A stretch of DNA of 64,000 nucleotides from Septoria linicola. Taxonomy: Eukaryota; Ascomycota; Dothideomycetes; Mycosphaerellales; Mycosphaerellaceae. This document shows positions 21,309-31,565 of this stretch, piece after piece; the stretch's first letter is position 1, and the number at the start of each line of letters is the position of its first letter. The notes below the pieces were generated by a model that saw nothing but the letters and a program-made list of their open reading frames with translations, had not been told where the DNA came from and ran no database searches. A program made the translations under genes and the position numbers. The DNA lies in the NCBI GenBank assembly GCA_024114885.1, contig CP099419.1:1240001-1304000 (forward strand), read 5' to 3'.

Positions 21309-22439
21309 ATGGCTGGCAAGCTCCTCACCCCTGCCGTAACAGGCGCGCTTCTCTTCGCGCTCACATCAGCACCAGACCGCTTCAGAGAACCTCTCCTCGC
21401 ACAAATCAGACAATACCTCTCACCGGACAACATTGCCCGCCTCATCACATCCCTCAAATGGCTCGTAGCAATCGGCGTCGTCAGCGACGCAAACAAATGG
21501 CTCTCCGAGCTCGCACAAAACAACTTCCGTCTACGATCTGAGAAGCACAGATACCACTGGCCGCAAGAAGTCGCCGTCATCACTGGAGCCACTGGCGGTT
21601 TCGGCAGCCTCATGTCCAAGGACTTTGCCTCGCGAGGCGTCAATGTCATGGCATTGGACATCCGCGACGAGCTGCCAGCAGATATGAAGAACAACCCCAA
21701 GATCCACTACTTCAAGTGCAACGTGACCGACCGCAAGCAAGTCGCCGAAGTCGCACGACAGATCCGTGAACAGCACGGCGACCCTAGCATCTTGATCAAC
21801 AACGCTGGTATCTCGAGCGAAGGCCCGATCTTGGAGCAGACCGAGGAGGGTCTGCGCAAGGTGTTTGACATTAACATCATCTCGCACTACTACACGGTGC
21901 AGGAGTTCCTGCCAGCCATGACCAAGAACAAGAAGGGTCACGTTGTGACCATTGCGTCCATGGCTGCGTTCGCGACCACTCCAGGTCTGGTGCCGTACAG
22001 CAACACCAAGGTGGCGGCGTGGGGCTTCCACGAGGGTCTGCAGCAAGAGACTCGTGTGTTCTACAATGCGCCAGAGGTCAAGTTCTCGTGCGTGCACCCC
22101 TCTTTCGCAGCCACGCCTATGGTGGCGCCGTTCAAGCAGCACCTCGAGGCTGGTGGAGCCCGTATCATTACGGCAGAGAGTGTTGCGGACGCAGTTGTGA
22201 AGCAGGTTGTTAGTGGACGTGGCAAGCAAATCATTCTGGCTGGTAACCTCGGTGCCGCCGTGTGGCTGAGGTCTCTGCCGCTGTGGATGCCACTCGGCAT
22301 CTTCCAGAGCACTGACAAGAGGACGAAAGTAAGTGCAGCAAGAAATGCAACAGTTGTATTGTTCTCCAATGCTAACGACTGATGAAAGGCTTCTTACGAA
22401 AAGATGCTCCCAACCGCCTCGACTCGCAAGGGACTTTAG
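21309..22439 (+). CDS. Short-chain dehydrogenase/reductase, membrane-anchored (retinol dehydrogenase-like)
   Basis: NAD(P)-dependent oxidoreductase of the classical SDR family. Exons 21309-22328 and 22389-22439 join in phase 0 across a 60-nt intron to 356 residues; the second exon encodes only 16 residues (ASYEKMLPT...RKGL). The first 85 residues include a hydrophobic stretch (LLTPAVTGALLFAL) likely to anchor it to ER or lipid droplets. The Rossmann fold shows TGATGGFG at about residue 92, then NNAG, catalytic serine in ASMAAF and YSNTK at about residue 229. The layout resembles SDR16C/RDH10-type enzymes acting on lipids or retinoid-like alcohols, but the substrate is unknown. Confidence 0.9.
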
Positions 22440-22576
22440 ATATTTCAAAGAGTGGCAAGGCTGTAACAGGATACCCATTAGCAAGACGACAGCAGCAATG
22501 TAGATTACAGGATAGACTCACAATAGAGAGCAAGGCGTATTGAGGCGTTGTTGCATATCTTTGCCAATTACACATA

Positions 22577-23212
22577 TTACACCAGACCTGTTGGGCTTTC
22601 GCTTTTCTGTCTTGTCCGACTCTTGGACTTGGAGCCGGACTTCGAAGGCGACATTCGACCCCTTGTAGCGCGCTCTTGCGCCCTGGGGCCTCTGCTCAAT
22701 TTGGATGTCGTATGGTCCACGTCGCTGGGGAACGGGCCTCTCATGATTCCTCGCTCGCGATTCTCCGAAGAAGGGAAGCACTTCATGGGCGCCCGCTCCA
22801 CGACTGTCTTGTCCGACACGCTCTCTCGCATTCTGTGTCTTTCGTCCTCCTTAACAACCGCTTGTATCCTCGAGGAGAGCGAGCGTCGAGCCTGCTCACC
22901 TCTGCCTTCCTTCTTCACTCTGGCAGATTGCGCTGTATCTGTAGACACATCTCCCATGATCTGATCAGCATCAACGTCAGGCCTGACGGTATGCTCGATG
23001 GCAGTTGTGACGACCACTTCAGTAATGAGGTTTTTGGTCTTGTGCCCACTGTCGCTCTGTGGACCGTCATCAGGCTGTGTATGTCTTGAATCTCTTCGTA
23101 CGTTGCTCTTACTGTCTGCTCCTCGGATGGCCAATCCGGCGCTGGCATCCTCGCCAATAGCTTCAACATTGTTGCATCCTGCGGCGCCGCAAGAGTCACG
23201 CAAAGGCAGGTC
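22577..23212 (-). other. 212-codon open stretch in frame behind the RPC9 stop codon
   Basis: Directly after the RPC9 TAG, the same frame stays open to a TAA at 22577. The peptide is hydrophilic, with acidic/basic and Ser-rich parts, and ends in SPSKSGSKSKSRTRQKSESP, which looks like a genuine disordered nuclear tail. There is no ATG at its beginning. A 45-nt GT-AG segment from GTGCGG inside the last RPC9 codons to GCCGCAG is a multiple of three and contains the stop. If spliced it would fuse the two frames. Alternatives are readthrough, a separate gene starting at a later ATG, or chance openness. Confidence 0.4.
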
Positions 23213-23773
23213 CTACTCCGCACTTTGCTCCTCTTGCGACGCCGTTTCGTTCGGCCTCAAGATTCGAACGATCAGATCCACGAGTTGCTGCTGCTCCTCT
23301 GCTGTGAAGCGATCCTCGACATTCTCGATCATGGGCTGTAGCATCTCGACACACTGTGGTGCATAGTTGTAGATCATGAGCATTTCCGGCTCCGTGAGAC
23401 ATTTCTTCTCCTGTTCGATCTCGAACTCCTTGTCGAACTGCTCCTTGGTCATATCCTGCAAACGATCTCGCCATTCTGCTTCGAGCGAGTCCTGCATGGC
23501 ATCCTCCGCCTCGCGCGCAAACTTCTGGAAGGCCGTGCTGCGCGCATCACCTTTGTACGCGCTCGGATTCTTGACGTAGGGGTAGTTCCTGCTCTTCAGC
23601 TCGCGTTCTGTTCGGTCGAGAACGCGCATGAAGTTTTTCGGGCGCGCTGCAGGTTTCAGACCTCTCGCCTTGTCGTCTGCATCCTCGGTGGCATGCTGAG
23701 CGCGCTTACGATCAATCCAGTCCAAGACGTCCGCGTTGGAGAGCGGATTGTCTCCGGCGTCGAGGATTTTCAT
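23213..23773 (-). CDS. RPC17: DNA-directed RNA polymerase III subunit RPC9 (Rpc17)
   Basis: RPC9/Rpc17 pairs with Rpc25 to form the stalk of RNA polymerase III, which contacts TFIIIB during tRNA and 5S gene initiation. The 186-residue product begins MKILDAGDNPLSNADVLDWI, the conserved start of this Rpb4-like family. It has a charged linker (RPKNFMRVLDRTERELK) and ends with the HRDC-like helical part: TEPEMLMIYNYAP, then MIENVEDRFTAEEQQQLVDL. It is intronless as called. It is divergently paired with MRF1, 189 nt away. The stop is followed in frame by a long open stretch, so a longer isoform is possible. RPC1, the largest subunit of the same polymerase, lies about 19 kb away. Confidence 0.88.
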   Translation of the reverse strand: MKILDAGDNPLSNADVLDWIDRKRAQHATEDADDKARGLKPAARPKNFMRVLDRTERELKSRNYPYVKNPSAYKGDARSTAFQKFAREAEDAMQDSLEAEWRDRLQDMTKEQFDKEFEIEQEKKCLTEPEMLMIYNYAPQCVEMLQPMIENVEDRFTAEEQQQLVDLIVRILRPNETASQEEQSAE

Positions 23774-23962
23774 CGTGACCAGCTGCCTCAGTGGATGTGG
23801 CGAAACAAGAGTCAGCAGGTGGAAGTCATCTTCAATTATTTTGGCAGGAACGCGGGGAAATAAGCTTTGGGAGCTAGCATCGGCTTCGGAAGCAGGTACC
23901 GGACAAGGGAAAGAGCCTCTCCAAATTATAATATCGTGCAGCGCAAAGCTGTATTCACTTCA
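23774..23962. promoter_or_regulatory. Compact bidirectional promoter of RPC9 and MRF1
   Basis: Only 189 nt separate the two divergent start codons, so both promoters must share this sequence. It contains AT-rich tracts (ttcaattattttgg, aattataatatcg) on each side. Confidence 0.6.
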
Positions 23963-25252
23963 ATGTCTTCATCATGGATCTGCAGCTCGTGTCTGCGATC
24001 GCTGGCCAGACCGAAAAGACTTCCGCTACGAATCAGACCACTGCAGCTCCGACATCAAAGTACGACGACTCACAGTAGCATATCGCCAGCATTGCTCAAT
24101 CGAGCCCGAATTGTTGCTACAGAACATCAAACATTGAGCCAAAAGCTTGTCGATGATTATGACGCCAAAGCTGCGAAACGAATAGCAGAAATTGCAGCAA
24201 CTGCCACAGCCATCAAGGAGTATGACAAGGCGCAATCCGCTCTCAAAGAGCTGCGATCACTGCTCAAGTCTTCGGATCAGGAGTTGCGTGAGCTGGCAGA
24301 GGACGACGTCGAACCAACACATCAGAGCATCAAGAAGGCTGAAGCAGACTTGAAGACAAGTCTGATTCCCGTCCATCCCTTTGCGCATCTGCCATGTCTG
24401 GTGGAGATCCGGCCTGGAGCAGGCGGCGATGAGGCAGGTCTGTTCGCAGGAGACTTGCTGAAGATGTACGAAGCATACTGTGCTAGGGTTGGTCTTCGCA
24501 CGAGCCGCTTGAAGCACGAAACTGGAGAGGAGCTTGGTGGCGGTGCTGGCGCTCATCTACAGGAAGCAGTGCTGGAGGTCGACTCACCAGGCGCATACGG
24601 CGCTCTGCGATGTGAAGCAGGCGTTCATCGTGTCCAGCGCGTGCCGGCAACCGAGACAAAAGGCCGCACGCATACTTCAGCTGCTAGTGTGTTGGTACTG
24701 CCATCCATATCCAACGAAAGCGGAGGCGACATGGGCGAAGACTCCTTCAACGACCCGAAGAGTGATTACTACGTCAACCCGACCGATGTCAAGACGGACG
24801 TAATGCGGGCGAGTGGTGCGGGAGGCCAGCATGTCAATCGAACCGAGTCTGCCGTGCGTCTCACCCACTTGCCCACCAACACCGTTGTTGCTGTCCAAGA
24901 ATCGCGCTCTCAACACGACAATCGCGAGCAAGCTTGGCGAATTCTGCGGTCACGCATCGCTCAGACGAAGAGAGAAGAGCGAGAAGAAGAGCTGATCAAG
25001 TTGAGACGGAGTGCTGGCGCTGGTAAAGTTGGCAGAGAGAACAAAGTCAGAACGTACAACTGGTCACAGCAGAGGGTCAGCGACCACCGTAGTGGCTTCG
25101 ATCTCCGAAATCTGGACGACGTTATGGAGGGTGGAGAGGCTTTAGAGAGGATAATGGACAGTGTGAGAATATGGCAGGCTGAGCAGGAAGTGCTTGGCTT
25201 GGTAGCTGAGGAGGAGGAAAAGGCCAAGCAAGAAGCGAAGGGAAAGAAGTAG
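23963..25252 (+). CDS. MRF1: Mitochondrial peptide chain release factor 1
   Basis: Class I release factor that recognises UAA/UAG on mitochondrial ribosomes and triggers peptidyl-tRNA hydrolysis. The 429-residue product starts with a basic presequence (MSSSWICSSCLRSLARPKRL). It then has the helical domain 1, the PCRF domain (EIRPGAGGDEAGLFAGDLL), and the catalytic loop ASGAGGQHVNRTESAVRLTH with GGQ at about residue 288. The C-terminal part has RENKVRTYNWSQQRVSDHR, matching RF1 rather than the Pth4/ICT1 group, because the full tRNA-mimicry domains are present. It is intronless. The start is the ATG that gives the presequence; longer upstream readings are non-ATG. Confidence 0.94.
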   Translation: MSSSWICSSCLRSLARPKRLPLRIRPLQLRHQSTTTHSSISPALLNRARIVATEHQTLSQKLVDDYDAKAAKRIAEIAATATAIKEYDKAQSALKELRSLLKSSDQELRELAEDDVEPTHQSIKKAEADLKTSLIPVHPFAHLPCLVEIRPGAGGDEAGLFAGDLLKMYEAYCARVGLRTSRLKHETGEELGGGAGAHLQEAVLEVDSPGAYGALRCEAGVHRVQRVPATETKGRTHTSAASVLVLPSISNESGGDMGEDSFNDPKSDYYVNPTDVKTDVMRASGAGGQHVNRTESAVRLTHLPTNTVVAVQESRSQHDNREQAWRILRSRIAQTKREEREEELIKLRRSAGAGKVGRENKVRTYNWSQQRVSDHRSGFDLRNLDDVMEGGEALERIMDSVRIWQAEQEVLGLVAEEEEKAKQEAKGKK

Positions 25253-25527
25253 ACGATATGCAGAACCTAGAGATTGCGCAAGGATGGCTCGCATTGAGCT
25301 TTGGGATCTAAGCAGGTGCTTCCGACATGCTCTCGCTCTGCCTGCCATGGCAATGGCAATGCCTGTAATCGCAGCTACCGCATGCAAGACTCGACACTTC
25401 CGACTTTCCCAACCACCGGCTCGCTGCAGCTCCCGCCATCTGCAGAGGTCTTATGTCTGCTACTGTGCACTGTGTAGCACAGACACAACCCCACGAACCA
25501 TCAGCCACGGCAGTCCATCCGTCGAAA

Positions 25528-26328
25528 ATGCCTGCGACAACGAGAGGAAAGATCAGGAAGGCGCGCACCGAAGCTTGGGCTCGCGTCCGAGAACGCTCCA
25601 AGCACCAAAGCTTTTTGATGTTCTTTTGGTGGGGTTGGCAGATGAATATGGCCTTTATCGGTGTCTATGCTCTTCCAGCGCTCGCGTGGCCCAACAAATT
25701 CCAGGTCGGCGGACCAGGTGACTATGACTGGGGCCGACAGTACTACAAGCCCACGCACAAGTGGGAGCGTTACGGCTGGTTCCCATGGCTCACGTTCGGC
25801 TTGTGTCTCTCCAGCTTTCTCATCACACTTGCAGAGAACATCCTCAGTATGTTCAATAAGCTATCGATCAGGCAGCTCATCCGCAGTGAATGGACGAAGG
25901 CGATCATGTGGTCGATCTGGTTCCTGTGCATCTCGATCATGGCGGCTGTCAAGCTGAGGCGTGGACGCGTTGCGGGAATGGACAGATACGTCGCTTCGGT
26001 CGTCACCATCAATGGCGAGAATCATGTCCAGGTCTGGCCCAATTACGAACCGTATCCGAATGGATGCAATGTTCTGGCGGCATTGGCTTGGTGCTTCCCA
26101 TTCTGGTTCTCGTTATTGATCATGCGAAAGCATCTCCAAAAGGGTACATTTGAGCAAGATCCAGCCGGGGATGGCGGTCAATGCCACGAGCCGTACGGAA
26201 GAGAGGATAGGGGCTGGTTTCGTGCCGCACGTGGCGGATATGACGGGACGCACGACTCGGTGGAGATCGTACAGCCTAGTCAAGGTTCTCTTGAGGACAG
26301 GCATCCTGCATTCTTTTCTGCGAAGTAA
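25528..26328 (+). CDS. Four-helix membrane protein of unknown function
   Basis: I do not recognise a characterised family. The product (266 residues from the ATG at 25528) has four likely transmembrane segments: MFFWWGWQMNMAFIGVYALP, PWLTFGLCLSSFLITLA, KAIMWSIWFLCISIMAA and LAALAWCFPFWFSLLI. A basic N-terminus and a hydrophilic acidic tail (EQDPAGDGGQCHEPYG) flank them. An upstream in-frame ATG at 25453 would add 25 residues; 25528 has A at -3. The stop TAA overlaps a GTAAGT sequence, so an alternatively spliced tail is possible in principle. The gene converges on the MFS gene at 26337 with only 8 nt between stops. Confidence 0.65.
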   Translation: MPATTRGKIRKARTEAWARVRERSKHQSFLMFFWWGWQMNMAFIGVYALPALAWPNKFQVGGPGDYDWGRQYYKPTHKWERYGWFPWLTFGLCLSSFLITLAENILSMFNKLSIRQLIRSEWTKAIMWSIWFLCISIMAAVKLRRGRVAGMDRYVASVVTINGENHVQVWPNYEPYPNGCNVLAALAWCFPFWFSLLIMRKHLQKGTFEQDPAGDGGQCHEPYGREDRGWFRAARGGYDGTHDSVEIVQPSQGSLEDRHPAFFSAK

Positions 26329-26336
26329 GTCACTTC

Positions 26337-28304
26337 TCAGTCACCCATTACCTTGTCAAGTCGCTGATTCATGTTGATTCTCCAGCGGGGGCCGAAGGTC
26401 TTCATTGCGAACATGGTGGCGCACCCGAAGCTCAGAGCAATCACGCAAAGACCAGTGAACAGCCAGCCGTTTCCAATGGCAACGATCAATGGTTCCGTAA
26501 CGATCGAGCCCACGCAGGAGAAGATATTTCGCACAAAGTTGTTCAGCGCAATCTGAAGTGTGGTCAGGATACGTGTAAAGACATGCAATCAATATGCACC
26601 TACTCCACTGCTCGCCTTCCTTGGCATAAACTCGGTCAGCATTGTGGTCACCAGCGCGAAGATCAGCATGCTTCCAAGACCTGAAAGGAGAGAGTATGTC
26701 AGCAGATGAGCAGCATGGTACAACATGTAGGGAACATTACCAAAGAAGAAGTTGGCCACAAGTGCCGCAGCGACGTTGATGTCGTACTTTGCAAACCATC
26801 CATATGCAAGCAGGCTGACAGGGTAGACCACTGCACCAAGCCACGCGTTTTCCTTCATTCGGTCTTCTGGTATGAAGACCAGTCTTCCTCTTTCGTCATA
26901 CCTTCCAGCCTTGGCCGCCTCGCGATGCATGATTCTATCGACCCATCGACCACCAAAGACTGACGACAAGAAGTAGCCAGCAGAGTTCGGGATGTAGAGA
27001 CAGCCAATGATGATACTATCGTAGTTGTATGGCGCAGCTGAAAAGGTTGCCTGGACAGATATGTTCAGAATATAGAGCGAGCCGAATGTCACTGACGCGT
27101 AGAAGACCAGAATTGCGACTGCTGGAAACTGCAGGTACAATATGATTCGCAGAGGGTCGATGAACGCTCGGCGAGCCATGACCATGTACTTTTTGGACGT
27201 GATCTTTACAGACTGCGTGGTCGTCGTTCGTGCTAACGCGGGCCGAGTATAGCCCTTTTCAGCAACTTCGCCCTCGACCTCCTGCTCGGCCTCGGTAGCA
27301 AGCACTTTTCGCTGTCGGAGTGTCTCGGGCAGGCATAGAACCACGAAGATCCACAGGATGGCACCAAAGATGGCCAGAAACCATTGAGCGGACCGCCAAC
27401 CCAGAGTCTGCGCGAAGACACCGCCAAGAATAGGCGATAGGAGAGGGCCACACAACGGACCCAGATAGAACATCCCCATTGCGGATCCGCGCTCCTTAAC
27501 CTCCCACACATCTGCAATCGTCCCCGCACCTACAGCCTGCACGCTGGCCGCAGCTCCGCCCGAAAGCAGTCTCATGACAACGAACATTGCCATGCTCGTA
27601 CTGACGGCTGCTAGAATGTTGAACACCAAGAAGAGGAAGAACGAAATCACATAGATCGATCGACGGCCTAGTGTTTCAGAGAAGCTACTCCACCAGAGTG
27701 GGAAAATGGACATGGCAAGCATGTACATTGCTACACTCAAATTTGCTATCGTCGCCGTGCTGTGGAACTCGGCAATGATATCCACCAGGGCTGGCAGAAC
27801 GATTGATGAGCCCATAGGCGCCGCGGCTCCAGCTAGAGCTACAATCGCAGTGATGGTCCATTTCTTCTTGCGTGTAAAGTCTTGGGCGTTGGTCACTTCT
27901 GCAAATAGACAGAATCTTGCGAGAAGCCCTCGGCGTTCGGATTTGGGGACCACGATGGCATCGCGTTGGACTGATCGTGTCGAAGACTGTGCTCGGCTTC
28001 TCGCTCCTCGGCTGCGGGAGCGATGTGTAGGGACTTGATGATCATGGGCATCGGATGCTGTGCGTTGAGAGTCATCGTCTGATGATGATTGTGTGGAAGC
28101 CGAGTCGCTGCGTCCCCGCTGGCCGAGATTTAAAATGTCTTCGCTGTTTGACGCTGGTGCTGCTGTGGCTGTGATGTCTGGTTCATGGGTAATGGCTGTC
28201 GATGTCCGGCTGGGGTCATCCTCGCTCGAGGACTGCTGTTCGATCTTCTCAAGGTTCTGGTCCGGATCTGTCTTCGAAGTATCTGAGTCGTGGTCTTGGC
28301 TCAT
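26337..28304 (-). CDS. MFS transporter, DHA1 family (drug:H+ antiporter type)
   Basis: Twelve-helix plasma-membrane transporter. Exons 28304-26741, 26680-26604 and 26552-26337 keep frame over introns of 60 and 51 nt and give 618 residues. A disordered Ser/Asp/Arg-rich N-terminus of about 140 residues precedes helix 1. Family marks are GSSIVLPALVDI, the loop GRRSIYVISF (motif A), and LSGGAAASVQAVGAGTIADVW (motif C region). PLCGPLLSPILGGVFAQTLGWRSAQWFL is the helix 5 antiporter signature, and FMPRKASSG / LNNFVRNIFS lie near the end. This resembles the Qdr/Dtr-like multidrug branch; the substrate is unknown. Its stop faces that of the membrane protein gene 8 nt away. Confidence 0.9.
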
Positions 28305-29107
28305 CCTTGGCTCGAGCTGCGAGCTGTCGCAGGGTTGTGTGTTTGACGTGGTCTATGCAATGCTGCACTCAATTGTAGAGTGAGTTTGATACGCGGTTGT
28401 CAATTTTCACTATTGCTGGAGCCCGCTCAAGCTTTGTGCAATCGCCACAGTGGAAGAGCTCCTCAAGTTGGAAGACATGAGAAATGGTAGTTGAAGGTGA
28501 CAGGTGAGCTCGACTTACCTCACCTCCATCCTTTGCACGGCAGTCGGCCTCGCTTCTCTAGAGACTGCCACGCGCTATCGCAGCTACGAACGCTTGGTGC
28601 GGCTCGCCGTCTCGACATTTTTGCTGCACGCAGGTGCCGAACTTCCGTTCTGCTGTGGTTGATTAAGCACGTTTGGCCGATGGCGGACAGTGGAGACAGT
28701 GGTTACTTGCTGATGCACACCTCGGGCCGGCGAGCTACAGAATCTGGCCAATCACGTTTCTGCTGTGCAACCGAACATATCCGTCTTCGACTTCGACTGT
28801 CGCTGTCATCGACGATATCACTGTTTGCTTATAGGTGCATAATAGTCGCGCCTGAGCAGAAGCCACACAGGAAAGACAGCGTGATTGCCCAATTTGGTTG
28901 TGAATGAACACGTGGTAGTGAAGGGTCTGGACGAAGACGAACCCCTCAAGCCATCGACCTCGAATGCGTATAGTCTCGAACATCAGAGTCCACAAGTGTG
29001 TACTTTTAGGCAGAAGTACATTGCTATCTGCAAGGCAGGCTTCTAGATCATCAAATCGATTCTTCAATCAAAGCTGCTTACTTACCACCCCAAGAGGACT
29101 ACCAATC
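28305..29107. other. Divergent intergenic region between MFS and methyltransferase genes
   Basis: Upstream sequence of both flanking genes. A CCAATCA motif occurs at 28748-28754, a possible CCAAT-binding complex site. The last 144 nt before the methyltransferase ATG are open and in frame with it (see findings). Confidence 0.45.
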
Positions 29108-29956
29108 ATGGCGGGACAAGATGCTGCTAGGTCAAAGCTGCGAGAGACTTTCGAAGGCCGGCCGTTAGACCAGCAGGTTGGAGGATGGGATGAGCTCTGG
29201 AAGCAAGCTGTGACTCCGTGGGATCGTGCAGGTCCATCGCGAGCACTCGCCGACGCAGTGATCGAAAAGGCAGATCTCGTTGGATCACCCATCAAGCCTG
29301 GACCGACCAAGCAACGAAGAAGAGCACTAGTACCAGGATGCGGTCGTGGCTACGATGTGCTGCTGCTGGCATCCTTGGGGTTCGATGCGTATGGCGTAGA
29401 TGGCTCTGAAAGTGCCATCGAGGCAGCCCGAAAGCTCAAGACGGAAGCCGGCAATACTGACACGTATCGCGTGGTCGATGAGCAGGTCGGGAGAGGGCAG
29501 GACAAGTTCATTGTCAACGACTTTTTCAAGGATGACTTTTTGTCATCCACAAATGGTGGGAACTTTGATCTGATTTTCGATTACACATTTCTCTGTGCAT
29601 TGCCTCCTGCACTCAGGCCGTCCTGGGCAAAAAGGATGAGTCAATTGCTCGCGCCCGGCGGTCACCTCATCTGCTTGGAGTGGCCATTACATAAGCCACC
29701 TGAGGATGGCGGGCCACCACATGGCTTGTCAGAAGAGTTGTATGGAGCTCTTCTGAGCAGACCTGGCCACGATGTTGAGTATGGTGCGGACGGCAAAGTG
29801 TCGCCTCCCAGTACTGGAGGACAGACGGACAATGCTCTTATCTGTGTCCAGCGCTATCGGCCAACCAGTACACATGAAGCAGGAAAGGACTCGGATTATG
29901 TTTCTATCTGGAGACATAGCCAGGCGGGCCAAAGCTCTGTGTCCCTGGCGCTGTAG
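29108..29956 (+). CDS. TPMT/HOL-type SAM-dependent methyltransferase
   Basis: Class I methyltransferase of the thiopurine S-methyltransferase family, which in plants and fungi includes halide/thiol methyltransferases. The 282-residue product has WDELWKQAVTPWDRAGPSRA, the family's distinctive N-terminal helix. Motif I is LVPGCGRGYDVLLLASLG at about residue 74, followed by GVDGSESAIEAAR, then FDLIFDYTFLCALPP and the strand GGHLICLEWPL. It is intronless. The product (halide, thiol or arsenic-type acceptor) cannot be told from sequence. An in-frame ATG at 28964 would add 48 residues rich in Arg/Ser and lacking acids, like a mitochondrial presequence. I chose 29108 because its context (AATCATGG) is good and the family starts near here. 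Confidence 0.88.
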   Translation: MAGQDAARSKLRETFEGRPLDQQVGGWDELWKQAVTPWDRAGPSRALADAVIEKADLVGSPIKPGPTKQRRRALVPGCGRGYDVLLLASLGFDAYGVDGSESAIEAARKLKTEAGNTDTYRVVDEQVGRGQDKFIVNDFFKDDFLSSTNGGNFDLIFDYTFLCALPPALRPSWAKRMSQLLAPGGHLICLEWPLHKPPEDGGPPHGLSEELYGALLSRPGHDVEYGADGKVSPPSTGGQTDNALICVQRYRPTSTHEAGKDSDYVSIWRHSQAGQSSVSLAL

Positions 29957-30071
29957 GCATCTAGACCCCTAGACCATCAATGCAATGCCTTCATATTCAG
30001 ACGGATCCGAGATCTTCTCGATCGCAGCTGTTCACCTTCGAGTCGAGTGACGAGAACGCTCCCGCTGCCCC

Positions 30072-30840
30072 TTATGGCTGTCCTGTACCATTGAAGAAAC
30101 CTTCCTCGTGCTGCTCAAGCCCCACACCACCTGTGAACCAACTTACGCTATCCAACAACGTTAGTTCAAGTTCATGTGTCCGTTGCCACTTCAGAGTGAA
30201 AGACCCCACTCACCGATCCTTGGTGAACTGCTCGACCCTTGGCTTAAGCTTAGTCTCATGGAGTGTGTAGTCGTCAACCGTGCCGATCCTCAGCACCTTG
30301 ACTCCAGAGATTCCAGAAGAAGCACGATACATCAGCGTTCCACAGACCGAGCAGAAGTAATTCGCCATTTCGAAGCCCGTCTTGATTGTCTTGGATTGCG
30401 CGTAGCGGGTGAGCTTATCTTCTCCACGTAGGTGTTTGACTCCGGCATTAGCGACGATGAAATTTGACGCGAACATCGAGGCGGTGATCTTGCGGCTGTG
30501 CGGGACAGAGGGTGTCAGCTGCAGTTCTGCAAGGAAAAGAGCGAAGATGAGGTGCAGGAAAGGAAAGGCCAAGACAAGTATTCTAGTTGGCACAGGACAT
30601 ACTCGTCGGTGCAGTTGCAAACGAATGTGTCGATGAGGTCGGGGCCCTCGGTTGGCTAATGCAGAAGTTAGAAGAGGGTTGAGCACGAAGCGAGGAAGGC
30701 AACAGAAACCTTACAAATTCGAGCTGGACTTCTCCACAGAAGCACGTTGCGGTGGCAGTCTTCTTGTCGTTCTCGCCGTGAGCGCCTTGGGTCGATAATG
30801 GCACAGGGCCGTCCTGCGCTTTTGAGGTGTAAGAACTCAT
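30072..30840 (-). CDS. GFA / Mss4-fold zinc-binding protein
   Basis: Small zinc-fold protein of the glutathione-dependent formaldehyde-activating (GFA, DUF636) family; activity is rarely known. Exons 30840-30715, 30655-30603, 30495-30214 and 30147-30072 chain in frame to about 178 residues, all with GT-AG introns. Visible motifs are CFCGEVQLEF, VCNCTD, RKITASMFASNF, NYFCSVCGTLMYRASSG and the conserved end HETKLKPRVEQF then DRVSWF. In relatives I recall CNCxDCRKITASMF. Here the exon 2/exon 3 junction gives CNCTDRKITASMF, so the third cysteine of that site seems missing. This could be a real change in metal binding or a hidden splice variant. It lies between a methyltransferase and an MFS gene, with no obvious functional link. 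Confidence 0.82.
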
Positions 30841-31565
30841 GATGGATGATTCTTCAAAAAGTCCGCGGTGATTTGTGGTGCAGGTATTCGTGCAGAAGTT
30901 GGAAGTGAAAGGTCTGAAATAAAGCAATAACAGAAGGGAACCAAGCTGCTCAAGTTATTAAGCTGTAAAGCACAATCATGAGGCAAGTCCGATGCCCGAC
31001 TCCATCACGGCAACAACATCAGTCAGCACCTGCTATGTGACCTTCGGACTTGATGCCTCCTCTGCCAGGACAACGTCCATATTGGGCGCACGTCATACGG
31101 TGCTTTTCAATCCTGCGTCTTTGCAATCGAATCAATCTTGATCTACGGCCGTAATTCCCGTAAGCCCAGTACGGCGCTCGGAGTGCCAGCAAGTTCCTAT
31201 GATATTTGCTTCGGGCTGCAGTTCGCGTCATTGCAGAGGGGAAATTCCTCCTCGCTTACAGGAAAGTCATGATATGAGAAACCGGGTATCTTGCTGACTA
31301 GTCGTGCGCGTACGACGAATCACCTTTTGTCCCTCAACGCTTTCCTCTTACAGCTCCATGGTTCCATTATAGATTATCTGAGCAGTGCCAAGCGGTTGAA
31401 GAACGTTGAACTTGCCAATGAGCTTTCCGCCGGAACTGCTGCATGAATTGCGACGCTCATGCAGATATCATCTATACCATTCAGGTCATACATCGATGCG
31501 ATCGTTAGGGATGGTTACCATATAATGCCTATCACCGCCGCTATGCCCTCCATGTACTGCTCTAA
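30841..31565. other. Intergenic region upstream of the GFA-type gene
   Basis: Promoter of the GFA gene and 3' flank of the next MFS gene. No coding or RNA feature is supported. Confidence 0.45.

Noticed and set aside
22548..22964. 138-codon plus-strand frame
   Set aside because: Antisense to the better-looking RPC9 downstream frame and without family features.
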